A DNA stretch of 64,000 nt, taken from positions 1-64,000 of the forward strand of contig WHTP01000003.1 in NCBI GenBank assembly GCA_009377695.1, read 5' to 3'. Shown one piece after another: positions 28,652-37,209 of this stretch (its first letter is position 1; every line of letters starts with the position of its first letter). The position numbers were made by a program, and so were the translations under genes. The notes under the pieces are model-generated. The model ran no database searches, was not told where the DNA came from, and saw nothing but the letters and a program-made list of their open reading frames with translations. The DNA comes from Hyphomicrobiales bacterium (GTDB lineage Bacteria; Pseudomonadota; Alphaproteobacteria; Rhizobiales; Xanthobacteraceae).

Positions 28652-29680
28652 TTAGCCCTTCACGATCGAAGTGTCGTGCAGCCCGGAAATACTTGCGCCG
28701 GGCGGAAGCAGCCCGCCCACGATCAGCGTCTGGGCAACGCGGTTGGCGGCCGCGAGATCGATGTCGACGGCCTCCGGATAAAGCGAATCGCGGTGGCGCA
28801 CGATGATCTCGCCGAATTCCTTGGTGTCGAGACCGGTGACCATTTCCTTGGGCAACGCGGCGATCAGCTCGCCGCCGTTCATGCCGCGCATCGCCTTGAG
28901 CGCATCGGTGAGCGCCTGGGTGAGCATCACCATCTCGTCCTTGCGCTGGTTCATCTCCTTGGCGCGCACGGCAACACCCATGAATTCGTAGGCTCCGCCG
29001 AGGTAGCGGCGTGCGTCATCGAGGTTCATGGCGTTGACCAGTACGCGCGCCCCGGAGCGCTGCAGCAGTGTGAGCGCCGGCTCCTGCACGAGCCCAGCAT
29101 CGATCGTGCCCTGACGCAGCGCTTCTAGAAGATTGACGCCCATGGTGGCGAACTTGACCTTGCTGGCATCGGCCTTGGCTTCCGCCAGCAGGTAAAGCGT
29201 CAGCGCATGATCGGCGTTGCCGAGCCCGGACACCGCAACGGTGCGGCCCTGCAGGTCGCCGACGTCTTTGATCTGATCGGCGGTCTTCGGTGCCGTGACG
29301 AGAGCAAATAGCGGCAGCCGTCCGGTGACGGCGAAGCGCTTGATGGCGGCGCCCTTGGCAAAGGCCGTGATGGCGACGTCGAGCGATGTTGCGGCATAAT
29401 CGACCGCATTGCCGACCAGCGCCTGCATCGCCGCGCTGCCGCCGCGGGTATAAACCAGCTCGACATTGAGGCCGTGTTTCTTGAAGTGACCGGCCGAACG
29501 CGCGACCTCGTAGGGCACGCCGCACAAAAGCTGGCTGCAATAGGCGAGCTTGATGCTGCGTCCCTGAGCCGTGGCCGCGCCAGGGAGGACGCTGGCAATG
29601 ACCGCCGCGCCCTTGAGCAGGGTGCGCCGCGACAGGTCGGTTGGGGGCACACGGGCGGTGGTTTCGTCGCAGCAGCTCAT
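28652..29680 (-). CDS. NMT1/SsuA-type substrate-binding protein with Tat signal
   Basis: This 342-residue periplasmic binding protein follows the NitT/TauT/SsuA layout (SIKLAYCSQ...; LVYTRGGSAAMQALVGNAVDYA). The leader SRRTLLKGAAVIASVLPGA is a twin-arginine signal. Cys48 and Cys53 lie in the first-strand loop that usually contacts ligand, and Cys3-Cys4 are in the pre-signal tail. It is the first gene of a five-gene minus-strand cluster with ATPase, permease, NifU-like and DsrE-like proteins. A thiophilic ligand is a guess from the cysteines. Confidence 0.85.
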   Translation of the reverse strand: MSCCDETTARVPPTDLSRRTLLKGAAVIASVLPGAATAQGRSIKLAYCSQLLCGVPYEVARSAGHFKKHGLNVELVYTRGGSAAMQALVGNAVDYAATSLDVAITAFAKGAAIKRFAVTGRLPLFALVTAPKTADQIKDVGDLQGRTVAVSGLGNADHALTLYLLAEAKADASKVKFATMGVNLLEALRQGTIDAGLVQEPALTLLQRSGARVLVNAMNLDDARRYLGGAYEFMGVAVRAKEMNQRKDEMVMLTQALTDALKAMRGMNGGELIAALPKEMVTGLDTKEFGEIIVRHRDSLYPEAVDIDLAAANRVAQTLIVGGLLPPGASISGLHDTSIVKG

Positions 29681-29819
29681 GGATGCTCTCCGAATTTGAA
29701 ACTAATGAGCGGGAACGCACCCTGCAACGCGACAGTATTTTCAATCTGTCAGGAAAGGATGGAAGAATTTGCCATGTTGCAAGGGTGGCCCGACACGTTT
29801 CATCTACGTCGATGGCTAA

Positions 29820-31649
29820 CTATGATAGCGGCCGGGTCGCGATATCGAGCCAGATATTGGTCTGCGTATCGACCAGGGGATCGAGGGTGTTGCGTACGCG
29901 GGCGTGATAGGCGTCAAGCCACGCGATTTCCGCGGTGGTGAGCAGATCGCGCTGGACGAGCCTGCGGTCGATCGGCGCAAGCGTCAGCGTTTCGAACGCA
30001 TTGAGCGGTTTCTCGGCGCCCGGGACATCAGGCCCCTCAATCACCAGCACGAGGTTCTCGATGCGGATGCCATAGGCGCCGGCTTTGTAATACCCGGGCT
30101 CATTGGAGAGGATCATCCCGCGTTTGAGCGGCGCCGTGCCGAGCTTGGAAATACGCGCTGGTCCCTCGTGCACCGAGAGATAGCTGCCGACACCATGGCC
30201 TGTGCCGTGGTCGAAATCGATGCCGACCTGCCAGAGCGATTGACGCGCGAAGGAGTCGAGCTGCGCACCCGATGTCCCATCCGGAAACACCGCGGTCGCG
30301 ATGGCAATATGGCCCTTGAGCACGCGGGTGAAGCGGTCGCGCATCTCCGCCGCCGGTTCGCCCACGATGACGGTGCGGGTGATGTCGGTGGTGCCGTCCT
30401 CGTACTGACCGCCGGAGTCGATGAGGAAGAGGTCGCCCGGCGCGATCACGCGGTCGGTCTTGCGGGTGACACGATAGTGGACGATGGCGCCGTCCGGCCC
30501 AGCACCGGCAATGGTCGAGAATGAGACGTCACGGAGCAGGTTGGTCTCGCGGCGGAAAGTTTCGAGCGCCTCAACAGCGCCGATCTCGGTGAGTTTGCCG
30601 TGCGGCGCCTCGCGGTCGAACCAGGCGAGGAAGCGTGCCATTGCCGCTCCGTCGCGTCGGTGCGCCTCGCGGGCGCCGTCGATCTCGACTGGGTTCTTCA
30701 CCGCCTTGAGCAGCGCGATCGGATCGGAGCCCTTGGTGACCTTACCGCCGGCCCCCGTAACGATCCGTGCCAGCGCGTCGGCGGCGGTACTCTGGTCAAG
30801 GCGGACAGTGTTGCCACCTTTGCCGAGCGAGGTTAGTTCGGCGGCGAAATCGCCGGGCGTACGAACATCGGCCAATTCTTCAAGCCGGTGGCGTACATCG
30901 TTCGAGAGCTTGCGGGATTCGATGAACAGCGACGGTCGTCCCTCGCGCGGGATAACGGCGAAGGAGAGCGGCAGCGGCGTGTGCGAGACGTCGGCACCAC
31001 GGATGTTGAACGTCCAGGCGACCGCGTGTGGATCGGAGACCACCAGCGCGTCGGCCTTGAGCTTGGCAATCTCGGGGCGGATGGTCGAAAGCTTCGTCTG
31101 TGCCGCTTCGCCCGCGAAACGAATATCGTGCAGCGTCACGGGACCGAGCGGCGGGGCAGGGCGGCCCTTCCACAATTCGTCGATCGGGTTGGGCTCGATC
31201 GGGACCAGGGCCGCGCCGGCATTGGCGCAGGCGCGCGCAAGTTTCTCAGCGCCATCGGCGGTGTGCAGCCACGGGTCGAAGCCGAGCACGTCACCTTTGG
31301 TGAGATTGCGCTCGATCCACTGATCGGGCGGCGTCTCGACCAGATGTACAATCTCGAACAACGCAGTGTCGGCCTGCTCGCGCGCCTGCAGCGTGTAGCG
31401 GCCGTCGACGAACAGCGCTGCACGCTCCATCATCACGATCGCCGCACCGGCCGAGCCGGTGAAGCCGGTCAGCCAGGCGAGGCGCTCCTCCGATGCCGGG
31501 AGATATTCGCTCTGATGACAATCGGCATGGGGGACGATGAAGCCGGTGAGCCCGCGCTTCGCCAGCTCCGTGCGAAGCGCGGCCACCCGCGGTGCGCTCT
31601 CCGCCGGGTTAGCTGCGTCGTCGAACGTCTGGAATTTGGCTTCGAACAT
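29820..31649 (-). CDS. pepP: Aminopeptidase P (Xaa-Pro aminopeptidase), M24B
   Basis: This 609-residue three-domain peptidase cuts N-terminal residues before proline. Two creatinase-like N-domains precede the pita-bread catalytic domain. Metal ligands appear in LIDSGGQYEDGTTDITRT (two Asp), GTGHGVGSYLSVHEGP (His), SNEPGYY (Glu) and IRIENLV (Glu). ATG 31649 (MFEAKFQTFDD) is chosen over an upstream in-frame start without homology. Length matches the long, eukaryote-like APP group found in rhizobia. The prmA gene ends 10 bp upstream. Confidence 0.93.
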   Translation of the reverse strand: MFEAKFQTFDDAANPAESAPRVAALRTELAKRGLTGFIVPHADCHQSEYLPASEERLAWLTGFTGSAGAAIVMMERAALFVDGRYTLQAREQADTALFEIVHLVETPPDQWIERNLTKGDVLGFDPWLHTADGAEKLARACANAGAALVPIEPNPIDELWKGRPAPPLGPVTLHDIRFAGEAAQTKLSTIRPEIAKLKADALVVSDPHAVAWTFNIRGADVSHTPLPLSFAVIPREGRPSLFIESRKLSNDVRHRLEELADVRTPGDFAAELTSLGKGGNTVRLDQSTAADALARIVTGAGGKVTKGSDPIALLKAVKNPVEIDGAREAHRRDGAAMARFLAWFDREAPHGKLTEIGAVEALETFRRETNLLRDVSFSTIAGAGPDGAIVHYRVTRKTDRVIAPGDLFLIDSGGQYEDGTTDITRTVIVGEPAAEMRDRFTRVLKGHIAIATAVFPDGTSGAQLDSFARQSLWQVGIDFDHGTGHGVGSYLSVHEGPARISKLGTAPLKRGMILSNEPGYYKAGAYGIRIENLVLVIEGPDVPGAEKPLNAFETLTLAPIDRRLVQRDLLTTAEIAWLDAYHARVRNTLDPLVDTQTNIWLDIATRPLS

Positions 31650-31659
31650 ACGAAGCAAT

Positions 31660-32571
31660 TTAATTGCGCCCGCGCCGCAATACCAGCGTTGACCAGCCAT
31701 CGAGCACGACACGGCGTTCGAGGGTCAGGCCTTCGTTGCGATAGGCCGCGAGCGCAGCGCTGGCCTGCGACGTCAGCACGCCGGACAGAACAATTCGGGC
31801 GTCATGGGCTAACAGCCGCCCCATCGGTCTCGCCATCCGCTGCAGCGGTCCGAGCAGAATGTTCGCGAGCACGAGGTCAAACGGCGCGCGGTCGCGAAAC
31901 CGCCGCATACCGAGGCCGGCGGCATGAATGACCGTCACACCACTGGCGCGGTTGCGCCGGACGTTGTCGCGCGCGACACCCGCCGCGCGCCGGTCGATGT
32001 CGCTCGCCAGCACCGGGCGGTGCAGTACCCTCGCCGCGGCGATCGCAAGCACGCCGGTCCCGGTACCAATGTCCAAGACGCGTAATGGACGTCGCGCCTT
32101 GAGAAGTTGGTCGAGCGCCAGCAGGCAACCGCGCGTCGTGCCGTGATGTCCGGTGCCGAACGCGAACGCGGTCCCGATCTCGATCCCGACGCGGTTGGGG
32201 CGAACGCTCCTGCGATAGTGCTCGCTGTGGACAATAAAACGGCCGGCCTCCACGGGTGTAAGGCCTTCCTGGCTTTCCTTCACCCAATCCTTCGCCGCGA
32301 GCGTCTCGAAAACGAGACCATTCGCCGCCTCGGCACCTCCCGCAAGGGCCACCAGCGCGCGAACGGCGGTTTCGTTTGGCGGATCGTTGAAATGGATCGC
32401 GACTGTCCAGCAGCCGCCAGTGTCGTAGCTGGACACGACCGCATCGGATGCGTCGAAGACCTCCGCCAACCGGTCAAGGAGAGTGCGGGCGGCGTCCGGC
32501 GCGCCGGCCTCCAGCCGGGCGACGACGGTCGGGCCGGATAGGGCATTTTGAGACTCAACCACCGCTGCCAT
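31660..32571 (-). CDS. prmA: Ribosomal protein L11 methyltransferase PrmA
   Basis: This 303-residue SAM enzyme trimethylates L11. A short N-terminal substrate-recognition domain precedes FAFGTGHHGTTRGCLLAL, the PrmA signature. SAM motif I is VLDIGTGTGVLAIAAARV, and motif IV is LVLANILLGPL. The ATG lies at 32569-32571. The downstream aminopeptidase P gene starts 10 bp later, so the two probably share a message, as often seen in this order. Confidence 0.92.
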   Translation of the reverse strand: MAAVVESQNALSGPTVVARLEAGAPDAARTLLDRLAEVFDASDAVVSSYDTGGCWTVAIHFNDPPNETAVRALVALAGGAEAANGLVFETLAAKDWVKESQEGLTPVEAGRFIVHSEHYRRSVRPNRVGIEIGTAFAFGTGHHGTTRGCLLALDQLLKARRPLRVLDIGTGTGVLAIAAARVLHRPVLASDIDRRAAGVARDNVRRNRASGVTVIHAAGLGMRRFRDRAPFDLVLANILLGPLQRMARPMGRLLAHDARIVLSGVLTSQASAALAAYRNEGLTLERRVVLDGWSTLVLRRGRN

Positions 32572-32820
32572 CAGGTTTGTTCACAAGGTTCACAGGGAAT
32601 TGCCCACAAGCGCAGGGTCTTCAGCTACCGCGTTATCAACCGCGGATTCGAGCCTTTTCCCCAGACTTTCCACAGCGTTGACCACCGATTTTCACAAAGG
32701 GATGCGGGGCCTATGTGCCGCACCATGCGCGGTTTTGGGGCCTTGCCTCGCCAGTTATGAGCCGTATCGTGCCGGACCAAGCCCGATCATGACGGCGATA
32801 AGAACAGGGGGAGCGAAACG

Positions 32821-33813
32821 ATGCCTTCGACCGCGTGTTACACTCAGTGGCGCCGCATGGCGCTGACCGCCACCTGCGCGGCAGCGCTGTCGTGCCTGCT
32901 TCAGTCCGTCGCGGCCGCCTATCCGGACCGCCCGGTCACGCTGGTTGTGCCGTTTGCACCGGCAGGACCGACCGACATCATTGCACGCGTGCTCGCCAAC
33001 GTGCTGTCGAAACAGCTTGGGCAGCAGTTCGTGGTCGAGAATCGGGCGGGGGCCGCCGGCAACACCGCCATGGGGCAGGTCGCACGCGCGACGCCCGACG
33101 GCTACACGCTGATGGTTACGTCGACCGCGGTCGCAGTCAATCCTGCGCTGTTCAAGAAGCTTCCCTACGATCCGTTCAAGGACTTCGCACCAATATCGGA
33201 ACTGGTCAACGCGCCCAACGTGCTGGTGGTGAGGGCTGATTCTGACATCAAGACCATCGCGGACCTGGTTGCGCAGGCAAAGGCCACCGGGGCCAAGTTC
33301 AGCTATTCGAGTCCCGGCGTTGGCACAAAATCGCATCTCACAGGCGAGCTGCTCAAGCTGCGGGCCGGCATCGACATGGTGCATGTGCCGTACCGTGGGG
33401 CCGGCCCGGCCGCACAGGCCGTGCTGGAGAAGACGGTCCAGGTCGGCTCGGTCGCCTTGGCAGCCGCGGAGTCGCTGATCCAGAGCGGACAACTGCGTGC
33501 GCTTGCGGTCACCAGCGAGAAGCGCTGGTTCTCACTGCCCAATGTGCCGACCATGATTGAGGCAGGCCACAAGGATTTTGTCTCGGATACCTTCACTGCC
33601 TTCTTCGCGCCGGCCCGCGTTCCCCAGGATGTCCTCACGTTGCTGGCGAAGGAGAGCCGCGCCGCTTTCCAGCGGCCCGACGTACGCAAACTTTCGCGGA
33701 AGGCCGGTTTCGAAGTGGTGGCCGGCACGCCGGACCAGCTCACCGCCCGCATCAAGGCGGAAATTCCCGCGGTGCGGGAGCTGGTCGCGAAGGCGGGCAT
33801 TCCGCTTCGATAA
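32821..33813 (+). CDS. Bug/TctC-family periplasmic binding protein 1
   Basis: This 330-residue tripartite-tricarboxylate-type solute receptor has a signal peptide (about residues 1-33, ending VAAA). The Bug hallmark YPDRPVTLVVPFAPAGPTD is followed by VVENRAGAAGN and VPYRGAGPAAQA. Bug proteins capture carboxylates or related small acids in the periplasm. No TctA/TctB membrane genes are adjacent, so it acts with a distant transporter or as a sensor. It is the first of three such genes within 4.4 kb. Confidence 0.88.
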   Translation: MPSTACYTQWRRMALTATCAAALSCLLQSVAAAYPDRPVTLVVPFAPAGPTDIIARVLANVLSKQLGQQFVVENRAGAAGNTAMGQVARATPDGYTLMVTSTAVAVNPALFKKLPYDPFKDFAPISELVNAPNVLVVRADSDIKTIADLVAQAKATGAKFSYSSPGVGTKSHLTGELLKLRAGIDMVHVPYRGAGPAAQAVLEKTVQVGSVALAAAESLIQSGQLRALAVTSEKRWFSLPNVPTMIEAGHKDFVSDTFTAFFAPARVPQDVLTLLAKESRAAFQRPDVRKLSRKAGFEVVAGTPDQLTARIKAEIPAVRELVAKAGIPLR

Positions 33814-33840
33814 AGAAAGCACGCCACTGGGAGGAACGTC

Positions 33841-34809
33841 ATGGGCGTTACGCGACGATCGCTGCTGCGGAGCGCGGCTGCGCTCGCGACCCTGCCGATG
33901 TTTCCCGCGTATGCGCAGGAGTGGCCAACCAGGCCGATCCGCATCATCGTGGGCACCGCGGCGGGCGGCAGTCCCGACATCGTCAGCCGACTACTCGCCG
34001 AGAAGCTCGCGGTTCAACTCGGCCAGACCATCACCATCGAGAATAACACGCAAGGCGCCGGTGCGGTCGCCCAGCAGATGGTCAGCCGCGCACCGGCGGA
34101 CGGCACCACCGCGATGATGATGACGGCCGGATATCCGCCGCAGATGGCGCTGCGCAATCTCGGTTTCCACCCGATCGACGGCTATTCGTTCGTGACGCAG
34201 ATCTGCGGCTATCCGATGGTCTATGCCGTCAAGCCGGATTCGCCGATCAAGTCCTTCCCCGATCTGTTGGCGAAGGCCAAGGCAAGCCCCGGCAAGCTGA
34301 CCTATTCGATCACCGCGCTCGGCTCGATCTATCATGTGCTGACGAAGTGGATCGAGCTCGAGTCCGGAACGGAGATGACGCCGGTGCCCTATCGCGGCAC
34401 CGCACTGGCGCTGCAGGACGTGCTGGGTGGTCGCGTTGACGTGATGGTGGATGCGGCGACGTCGATGTTCCCGCGCATCCAGAGCGGGCAGCTTCGCATG
34501 CTCGCTGTTTCGTCTGCCGGCCGCTACCCGCTCATGCCGGAAGCGCCAACGGTGGCGGAGAGCGTTCCCGGCATCGAGTTCATGTCGTGGCTCGGTCTCG
34601 TGATGCCGCCGGGAACGGCGCGTCCGATCATCGATCGGTTCAATTCCGAAGTGCATCGAGCGCTGAAGCTTCCTGATATCGTTGCGAAGCTTGCCCAGGC
34701 CGGCAACATCCCGACGCCGTCCACGCCGGAAGCCTACCGCGATCGCGTCGCGCGCGAGATCAAGACCTGGAGCCGCGTGATCGCGGCGGCAGGGATCAAG
34801 GCGGGGTAA
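33841..34809 (+). CDS. Bug/TctC-family periplasmic binding protein 2
   Basis: This 322-residue Bug receptor lies 28 bp after the previous one, so they are probably co-transcribed. The leader TRRSLLRSAAALATLPMF is Tat-like, unlike its neighbour. The binding-fold motifs WPTRPIRIIVGTAAGGSPD, TIENNTQGAGAVA and VPYRGTALALQDV are present. Ligand unknown. Sequence divergence from the first copy argues for different ligands rather than a recent duplication. Confidence 0.88.
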   Translation: MGVTRRSLLRSAAALATLPMFPAYAQEWPTRPIRIIVGTAAGGSPDIVSRLLAEKLAVQLGQTITIENNTQGAGAVAQQMVSRAPADGTTAMMMTAGYPPQMALRNLGFHPIDGYSFVTQICGYPMVYAVKPDSPIKSFPDLLAKAKASPGKLTYSITALGSIYHVLTKWIELESGTEMTPVPYRGTALALQDVLGGRVDVMVDAATSMFPRIQSGQLRMLAVSSAGRYPLMPEAPTVAESVPGIEFMSWLGLVMPPGTARPIIDRFNSEVHRALKLPDIVAKLAQAGNIPTPSTPEAYRDRVAREIKTWSRVIAAAGIKAG

Positions 34810-34869
34810 GTATCCAGTCGCGCCATCATTGAATGGCTTGCTACAACCGTGTCATGCCGACGCTTGGCC

Positions 34870-35475
34870 ATGACGGAGAAAATACCCCTACCCATGACCG
34901 CCGAAGACAAGCTTGCGTGCGCTGACGTCATCGTGTCCTGGGGACTCTGCCGCGACCAACGGCGCTGGCCTGAGCTCCTTTCCACGTTCCATCCTGACGG
35001 CGAGATCGCGGTGTCTTGGTTCCGCGGGCCGTTCGCGGAATTCGTGGAGCATTGCAAGCGCGGCGGACCGTCGAAGCACCTGATCATGGCGCCGCTGGTG
35101 CGGGTCAATGGCGAGCGCGCCACGGCCGAAACCACGATCGTCATCCTCGTGCGGCAGGCGATCGAAGGCCAGTCTGTCGACATGACCTCGCGGGCGCGTT
35201 TCCTCGATCGGCTGGAACGCCGTGGCGGCGAATGGAAGATCCTCGAACGCGCCGCAGTCTATGAGCAGGACCGTCTCGATCCGGTCGTGCCCACGGAGGC
35301 CTTTGCACGCATGATGCATGACGTGCAGGTGGCGCAGTATCCCGAGCCCTATCGCTATATGGCGCTGCGGCTTGCATCCGCAGGGCGGCCGCTGGCAGAG
35401 CCAGTACACTACGATGGTGCACCGCATACGGGCGCGCTCATCGCGCGCTATGCAATCTGGCTTGCGGGCAAATAA
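34870..35475 (+). CDS. SnoaL/NTF2-like fold protein
   Basis: This 201-residue cytoplasmic protein has no signal peptide. The first 130 residues follow the SnoaL-like pattern found in ring-hydroxylating and polyketide cyclase relatives: helix DKLACADVIVSWGLCRDQR, then LLSTFHPDGEIAVSW, then paired strands ending RFLDRLERRGGEWKILER. ATG 34870 is chosen; 34894 is a possible internal start. It sits among Bug receptors and may act on the transported compound. Function is not assigned further. Confidence 0.72.
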   Translation: MTEKIPLPMTAEDKLACADVIVSWGLCRDQRRWPELLSTFHPDGEIAVSWFRGPFAEFVEHCKRGGPSKHLIMAPLVRVNGERATAETTIVILVRQAIEGQSVDMTSRARFLDRLERRGGEWKILERAAVYEQDRLDPVVPTEAFARMMHDVQVAQYPEPYRYMALRLASAGRPLAEPVHYDGAPHTGALIARYAIWLAGK

Positions 35476-35543
35476 ATCGCGCAATCAACAACCAACTCAA
35501 AAACGCGATAAGCTCGCGGGACAAAAACTCCGGGAGGACGCTG

Positions 35544-36109
35544 ATGCATACTGGTCGCGGGCCCTTGGGCCGCCTGTCCCTGATTGTTGCGTTTGCCTGT
35601 CTCGCCTCGGCTCATGCGAATGCGCAGCCGGGCGCGAAGCCGGCAACCGTCCTCGAGAACGAGTACGTGCGCGTGAGCCGCAACATCGCCCCCTGCGCCG
35701 TGGCCAGCCCGGGCACCTGTGAGGACCGTGTGATTCTCGCGATGGGAGATCTGACCCTCAGCTCGGAAGGCAAGAAGCGGCCCATGAAGCGTGGGAAGCT
35801 TGCGGTCTTCGCCTCCCGCCAATCCTATGGGATCGCGGTCGGCTCGCCGTTTTTCGAGGTCACGATCAAACCCAAGCATCCGAGGAGATCCTGTCCGCCG
35901 GGGATACGCGCCCGCGGCGCAGCCACGCCCAGCGGGTCGAAATCCGGTTGAATAACGGCCCGATGCTGCGCCAGCAGGTCTGGCACGACGGCAAGATGAC
36001 CGAGACCGAGCCGGTGATCGTAAACTGGCGTGAGCCTGTCATCCACGTCGTGCACAACATCGGTGATGCACCGCTACACAATTTCATCCTGGAATTCATT
36101 CCGCAATAG
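35544..36109 (+). pseudogene. Secreted cupin-like protein, frameshifted
   Basis: The reading frame opens with a signal peptide (LSLIVAFACLASAHANA) and VLENEYVRVSRNIAPC, but loses family character after IKPKHP near 35880. Shifting one base restores EEILSAGDTRPRRSHAQRVE and continues to a natural end (NFILEFIPQ, stop 36107-36109). A single-base loss at about 35880-35882 explains this. The intact form would be about 187 residues, periplasmic, with a small-ligand cupin-like core (GDTRPRRSHAQ). It could be real decay or a sequencing slip. Confidence 0.75.
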
Positions 36110-36177
36110 GCGGCGACACCATGCCCAATGGCCGGCAGCCATGTTGGCCGCATAGACAAGGAAGCAGGAGCAAGCCC

Positions 36178-37149
36178 ATGAAACGACACCGATCGCTCGC
36201 GCTCGCCCTTGTCGCCGCAGTCCTGGCCTCCTTGCCGGCGGCCGCGCAGGAGTGGCCCACCAAATCGGTACGCATCATCGTGCCATTCGCTGCCGGTGGT
36301 GCCGCCGATACGGCGGCGCGGCTTTACAGTGAGGCATTGAGCCAGACCTTCGGGAAGCAGTTCGTGATCGAGAACCGGCCGGGCGGTGGAGGCATTCCGG
36401 TGGCGGAAGCAGTCTCCCGCGCCGAGCCCGATGGCTACACGCTGATGGTGTCCGGCGTTCCGGTCATCGTGGTGGGGCCGGCGATGAACAAAAACGTCAG
36501 CTACGACCCGATGCGCGATCTCACCCACATCGCGTATTTCGGCGGTACGCCGAACATGCTGGCGGTGCATCGCTCGCTTGGCATCAAGACTTATGCCGAG
36601 TTCCTTGCCTATGCGCGCAAGCAGCCGACCGGCACCGATTACGTATCGGCGGGGTTCGGCACCATGGGCAATTGGAATGCGGAATATCTGGCGACGCTGG
36701 AGAAGGTCAGGCTCAACCACATCGCCTACAAGGGCGGCTCGCAAGCAATCGTCGATCTGGTCGCCGGCCATGTCAAAGCCTCGGTGCTGACCTGGACGGC
36801 CATTGCCCAGCATGTCCGCTCCGGCACACTCGATGCGCTGGCGGTGACATCGGCCAAGCGGCTGCCATATCTGCCGGACGTCCCCTTCCGTGAACTCGGC
36901 CACAAGGATTTCGTCTCCGTGACGTGGTTCTCGCTGTCGGGGCCGCCGAAGCTGCCGCGCGACGTCGTCGACAAGATCAACGCGGTGGTGGTCAAGGCAA
37001 TGAATCGGCCGGAAATCCGCAAGACTATCCAACGCGATGCGATCGAGACAGCGCCGATGACGCCCGCCGAGCTCAATGCGTTCGCGCAGGCTGAGATCGA
37101 TCGCTGGGGGCCGCTGGTGCGACGCATCATGGCGCGGCGGCAGAAGTAA
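36178..37149 (+). CDS. Bug/TctC-family periplasmic binding protein 3
   Basis: This 323-residue Bug receptor has a clear signal peptide ending in AAAQ. Motifs are WPTKSVRIIVPFAAGGAADT, VIENRPGGGGIPVAEA and ITYKGG-like IAYKGGSQAIVDLVAG. ATG 36178 follows an AGCAGGAGC ribosome-binding site; an upstream ATG in frame lacks a signal. It is followed by a strong terminator. No membrane partners of a TTT transporter are nearby. Confidence 0.88.
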   Translation: MKRHRSLALALVAAVLASLPAAAQEWPTKSVRIIVPFAAGGAADTAARLYSEALSQTFGKQFVIENRPGGGGIPVAEAVSRAEPDGYTLMVSGVPVIVVGPAMNKNVSYDPMRDLTHIAYFGGTPNMLAVHRSLGIKTYAEFLAYARKQPTGTDYVSAGFGTMGNWNAEYLATLEKVRLNHIAYKGGSQAIVDLVAGHVKASVLTWTAIAQHVRSGTLDALAVTSAKRLPYLPDVPFRELGHKDFVSVTWFSLSGPPKLPRDVVDKINAVVVKAMNRPEIRKTIQRDAIETAPMTPAELNAFAQAEIDRWGPLVRRIMARRQK

Positions 37150-37154
37150 AAACA

Positions 37155-37184
37155 AAGCCCCGGGATAGGGTCCGCCCGGGGCTT
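37155..37184. terminator. Terminator between Bug 3 and NMT1-like gene
   Basis: AAGCCCCGGG (37155-37164) pairs perfectly with CCCGGGGCTT (37175-37184) around a ten-base loop, between two convergent genes. A-rich on one side and T/C on the other, so it may act on both. Confidence 0.8.
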
Positions 37185-37209
37185 CGTTCAACCAACTTGT
37201 TCACGGCGG

